A stretch of DNA of 64,000 nucleotides from assembly GCF_000283155.1 (NCBI RefSeq), contig NW_004454229.1, positions 2,886,519 through 2,950,518 of the forward strand, read 5' to 3'. How positions within the stretch are numbered: the stretch's first letter is position 1; each line of letters opens with the position of its first letter. The translations under genes and the position numbers were made by a program. The notes under the pieces are model-generated. The model was given only the letters and a program-made list of their open reading frames with translations, searched no databases and was not told the DNA's origin. Positions 61,256 through 64,000 of the stretch are shown one piece after another. The DNA is from Ceratotherium simum simum. Taxonomy: Eukaryota; Chordata; Mammalia; Perissodactyla; Rhinocerotidae.

Positions 61256-62225
61256 GAGAAGTGGTTTGCTTTATTCATCTCCCTGTCCTCAGCGCACAGC
61301 ACAGTGAGTGAGCATGTCATGCGGAGCACTTACTATTCATTCATTTATTCAGCGATAAGGATCCAGCTCCACTCAGGCCAGGCCTGGGGTAGGTGCTGGG
61401 ATGCAGGGATGAGAGGACACACTAGGTTTCCTGCCCTCCTGGAGCTTCCAATCCAGGCAAGACTGACTTTCCAGAAAACACAGATTTCTGTCCCCCTAGA
61501 AGCCTACAGCTTGGCCTGGGGAAAACTTAGACAGGTAAAAAAGTGGGGAAACAGTACAAGCTAGCAAAGAGTGAGAACTAAAATGAGTGGGCTGATCCTT
61601 CATTCACCTGGCAAATATCCTCTGAGAATTTCTTCAGGATCTCCTGGCAGGGGCACAAACATGTCAATAGGCAAAGAGAACACCAAGAGGTCAGTGTTCG
61701 GATAGAGAGACAGAGACTGTGGCAGCATCAAGGAGGGACTAACTCAGCCTGGCAGGGCCAGAAGGACTCCCTGGAGGAGGTGTCACCTGAGCTAAGTCTT
61801 GAAGTACAGAAAGGTATTTGCAAGACCTACAAAGGGAAAAGCATTCTAGACCAAGGAAACTGCACACAGAAAGGTAGGGAGCTGTGAAGATGGGGTAGTT
61901 TGGGGAACTGCAGTGGCATGGTGTGGCTGGGACAAAGGAGAGGGCTCAGAAGGGAAGAGGGGCAGGCAGGGGTGGGATTATGAAGGAGCTCCTGTGCCAG
62001 CCTGAGGCACTCACTCCTCCTTTGGACTCAGTGTTCTCCTCAGTAGAACGAACATGATGAGGCTCTGGTAAAGATGAAATGCACTAATGCCAGGGAGGAT
62101 CTTTATCCCACATCTGGCATTTCACTGCCCCTCAGGGAACAGTGGCTGCTTTACCCTGAGAACCATAATAAGTCACTGCAGAATTTGAAACAGCACAATG
62201 GTACAGTCAGCTTGGAGCCTTGGGA
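61256..62225 (-). mobile_element. L2 fragments, mostly antisense, with a MIR piece
   Basis: 61,320-61,480 antisense L2 ('ggtgctgggatgcagggatgag', 'tgccctcctggagcttcc'). 61,690-62,020 antisense L2 ('cctggaggaggtgtcacctgagctaagtcttgaag', 'gtgtggctgggacaaagg'). 62,000-62,095 sense MIR-like core. 62,150-62,215 antisense L2 ('aagtcactgcagaatttgaaacag'). Confidence 0.65.
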
Positions 62226-62239
62226 GATGCCGGTGAGGA

Positions 62240-62714
62240 GGTCGCTGTGATCAGAAGGGAGATGTCGGCTGCCTGGAGCCCACAGCCCCTTGGCCCACCC
62301 TAGAGGTCACCTGCACAGTTTCCAAGCATGCCAACAGCTTCCTGTCTCTCTGCCTGAGAACCTTCTCTAGTATTGGAGTCTTCTCAGCCGTGTGCAGGGC
62401 AGGCCAGAAACGCTGAGGAGTTGATGCCCCAGGAGCAACCCTCACCCGAGAAGGTTTGCGAGTCGGTGGGTAGCCCTCAGTGGGACGATTCCAAGCAGCA
62501 CTCCACACAGCCTCTCAGAGAGTCCCCAGCTGGACTACACTCCCAGTGATGCCAGAAGTAACCCCCTCGTTAGCATACCTTTCATTAGCTTTTCCCCATT
62601 TCCTGTCTCACTTTGCACACCCTCACTACGTCTCTTAGGATCACCTCCCAAAGAAACTACTTACACCCAAATTATTGTCTCAAGATCTACTTTTGGGAAA
62701 ACCCAAACTAAGCA
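62240..62714 (+). mobile_element. Old LTR (ERVL-like), copy 2
   Basis: The 3' half parallels copy 1: 'cctgtctcactttgcacaccc', 'aggatcacctcccaaagaaactacttacacc', 'gtctcaagatctacttttgggaaaacccaaactaagc'. The left limit is uncertain; it may begin as late as 62,480. Confidence 0.55.
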
Positions 62715-62716
62715 GT

Positions 62717-62734
62717 TAGTAACAGAAATGACCC
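62717..62734 (+). other. tRNA-Leu-type primer-binding-site-like sequence
   Basis: tagtaacagaaatgaccc begins three bases after the LTR end. It resembles the tRNA-Leu primer site used by ERVL-class elements, with several mismatches. Confidence 0.4.
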
Positions 62735-63897
62735 TGGAAAGCAGACCTCAGGGGGAAACTCTAGAATTAAATCACTAACCAACCAGATGGCAAAAAGAAT
62801 CCCATTTCTGGTGGGAAGTGGGATGCTTTTGCAGCATCACAGTTGATGACTCTATCCTGTGATGGACTGGACAGACACACAAGTGGAAAGGGAATCGAAG
62901 GCTGTGCAATAGCTCCAGCCCTGGAAAGCTCTGGAGGCAGTGGTCATTTTAAGGATTGTGAAATTGATCACCTTTTGTTACCTGCCCCAGAAGCCTTGAA
63001 GAAAGAGGATCTGTCAGGCTCAGTTAAGTCCATTATTAACGCAGGGCACTTTGTGAAAACTAGAAGGTCTCCATGGCACAATTTAAAGGGACAGTCATCT
63101 CCTGCAGCTGGAGGGCAGAGTGTGCCAAAAATCAGCCCAAGATTTGTCAGCATGACTGAGTTACAAAAGAGACTGAATCCACAGCCCCAGTAAGTCCTGG
63201 GCTAAAGTCAGGGTCCCAGTAGAGCGGAAGTGGCACCCTAAGGCTTGGGATTCAGACTTGAGAACCTTAGACCCCTACATTCTCCCGAGCCCTGCAGGTT
63301 GGCACAAATGCCTCCCTTCACCCCATAGAGAAGAATAGCCAGGAGACCATGCAAAGTCCTCCCCTAAGGCAAATGCCTTCAAAGATAATGGTTGTCCTCC
63401 TGCCTTCCCCTACCGCACCCCACCACAATGCTCATGACATGTAGACCAAAAACTATGGTCTGATCTCAGCATGGTTTGGTGAGGAAGTACTGTTCCTTAT
63501 ATGAGAGGTAACAGATTATTCACCATCGAAACTGCAGGAACTAACTAACATATACCGGGAGGAACTGGAAGATTATATATGAGAGTGTGTCTTGAGGGTG
63601 TTGGACCATGATGGAGGAAGAATATGAGGCTGGATAGGAGATAGTTTATTGAAGTGGGTGCTCCTGTCACTCAAGACTTCACATCCTGACAAGGATGTTC
63701 CAAAACAGTCTTAACACATTGCTAGGATGGTTCCTTGAAGCTTGGAGATGACAATGGCCTATAGTAAATGAGGTAGAAATACCATAACCGCCTTGACAGA
63801 GTATTATGGAAGAGGTCTGAAGGCTCTGAGAAATGGGCGTGTTAGACTGGATTTATGATGTAAGACCAGACAGCTAAGTTCTTAGTCAATAAGACAA
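62735..63897 (+). mobile_element. Decayed internal region of an ERVL-like element
   Basis: This sequence directly follows an LTR and a primer-site-like stretch, so it is read as the internal region of an old endogenous retrovirus. A 116-codon plus frame (62,843-63,193) is open but lacks a domain I can identify. No polymerase motif, envelope region or second LTR is seen before the L1 at 63,904. Degenerate and not functional. Confidence 0.4.
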
Positions 63898-63903
63898 CTG
63901 ACG

Positions 63904-64000
63904 GAGTGGGGAGTCAAGATGGCGGCGTAGGCAGACTCTGAACTCACCTCCTCCCGTGGACACAGCCAATTTACAACTACTCGTGGAAAAATTACCCCTG
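63904..64000 (+). mobile_element. L1 LINE 5' end, cut by the window edge
   Basis: 'gagtggggagtcaagatggcggcgtagg' followed by 'tctgaactcacctcctccc' and 'acagccaatttacaactac' is the start of an L1 5' UTR. It includes the YY1 site AAGATGGCGGC (63,916-63,926) that positions L1 transcription. The element continues beyond the window, so it may be long. Confidence 0.8.

Noticed and set aside
62843..63193. 116-codon plus-strand frame as a host gene
   Set aside because: Position directly after an LTR and primer-site-like sequence makes a decayed retroviral internal region more likely than a host exon.

Overview
This looks like non-coding nuclear DNA from an odd-toed ungulate (horse or rhinoceros lineage). 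The strongest clue is five copies of the tRNA-derived ERE SINE typical of Perissodactyla (3,604; 4,212; 18,395; 24,591 minus; 52,895), each flanked by a visible target-site duplication (TSD). The rest of the repeat content is general placental-mammal: MIR, L2, L3/CR1, MLT1-type LTRs, MER5-like hAT elements and old L1 fragments. I see no bacterial, plasmid or phage signal.

I could not support any intact protein-coding gene, tRNA, rRNA or classical small RNA. The longer open frames are explained by CpG-rich or pyrimidine-rich DNA, by antisense reading of repeats, or by decayed L1 ORFs. The window is best read as intergenic or intronic sequence, with one candidate promoter.

Layout. 0-23 kb: mostly MIR and L2 relics on both strands, with three ERE SINEs, MLT1 LTRs at 11.8 and 17.6 kb (the second inside a MER5A-like element), a 13-bp-arm inverted repeat at 12.18 kb, and unique patches near 5.7, 9.7, 13.4 and 20.0-20.5 kb that resemble conserved regulatory DNA. 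23.6-27.5 kb: sense-strand L1 3' ends, broken by a hAT element, an ERE and an antisense L1 piece. 27.8-31.8 kb: L2, an LTR-like block, a unique AT-rich stretch and a HAL1/L1 ORF1 relic. 32.0-32.9 kb: a CpG island with ETS, CCAAT and YY1 motifs within 20 bp and a CTCF-like site; this is the best promoter candidate. 33-36.3 kb: MIR and L2. 36.4-43.3 kb: a block of antisense, 5'-truncated L1s. 43.3-50.6 kb: MIR and L2, a pyrimidine tract, a CpG-rich patch at 45.9-46.35 kb and the two best enhancer-like patches (46.4-46.86 and 49.6-50.06 kb). 50.7-55.7 kb: L1M 3' ends, a well-preserved ERE and a hAT relic. 56-60.4 kb: a CA microsatellite, a CpG-rich patch, MIRs, a long L2 and an antisense MLT1 LTR. 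60.8-63.9 kb: two related old LTRs, the second followed by a primer-binding-site-like sequence and a decayed internal region. The window ends inside the 5' end of a sense-strand L1.

Nothing here works together as an operon or pathway. Any function is probably regulatory: one CpG-island promoter, a few CTCF-like sites that all read in the same orientation, and several repeat-free patches. Family names and boundaries come from memory of consensus sequences and were not run through a repeat or conservation database. I found no clear evidence of a new biological system.
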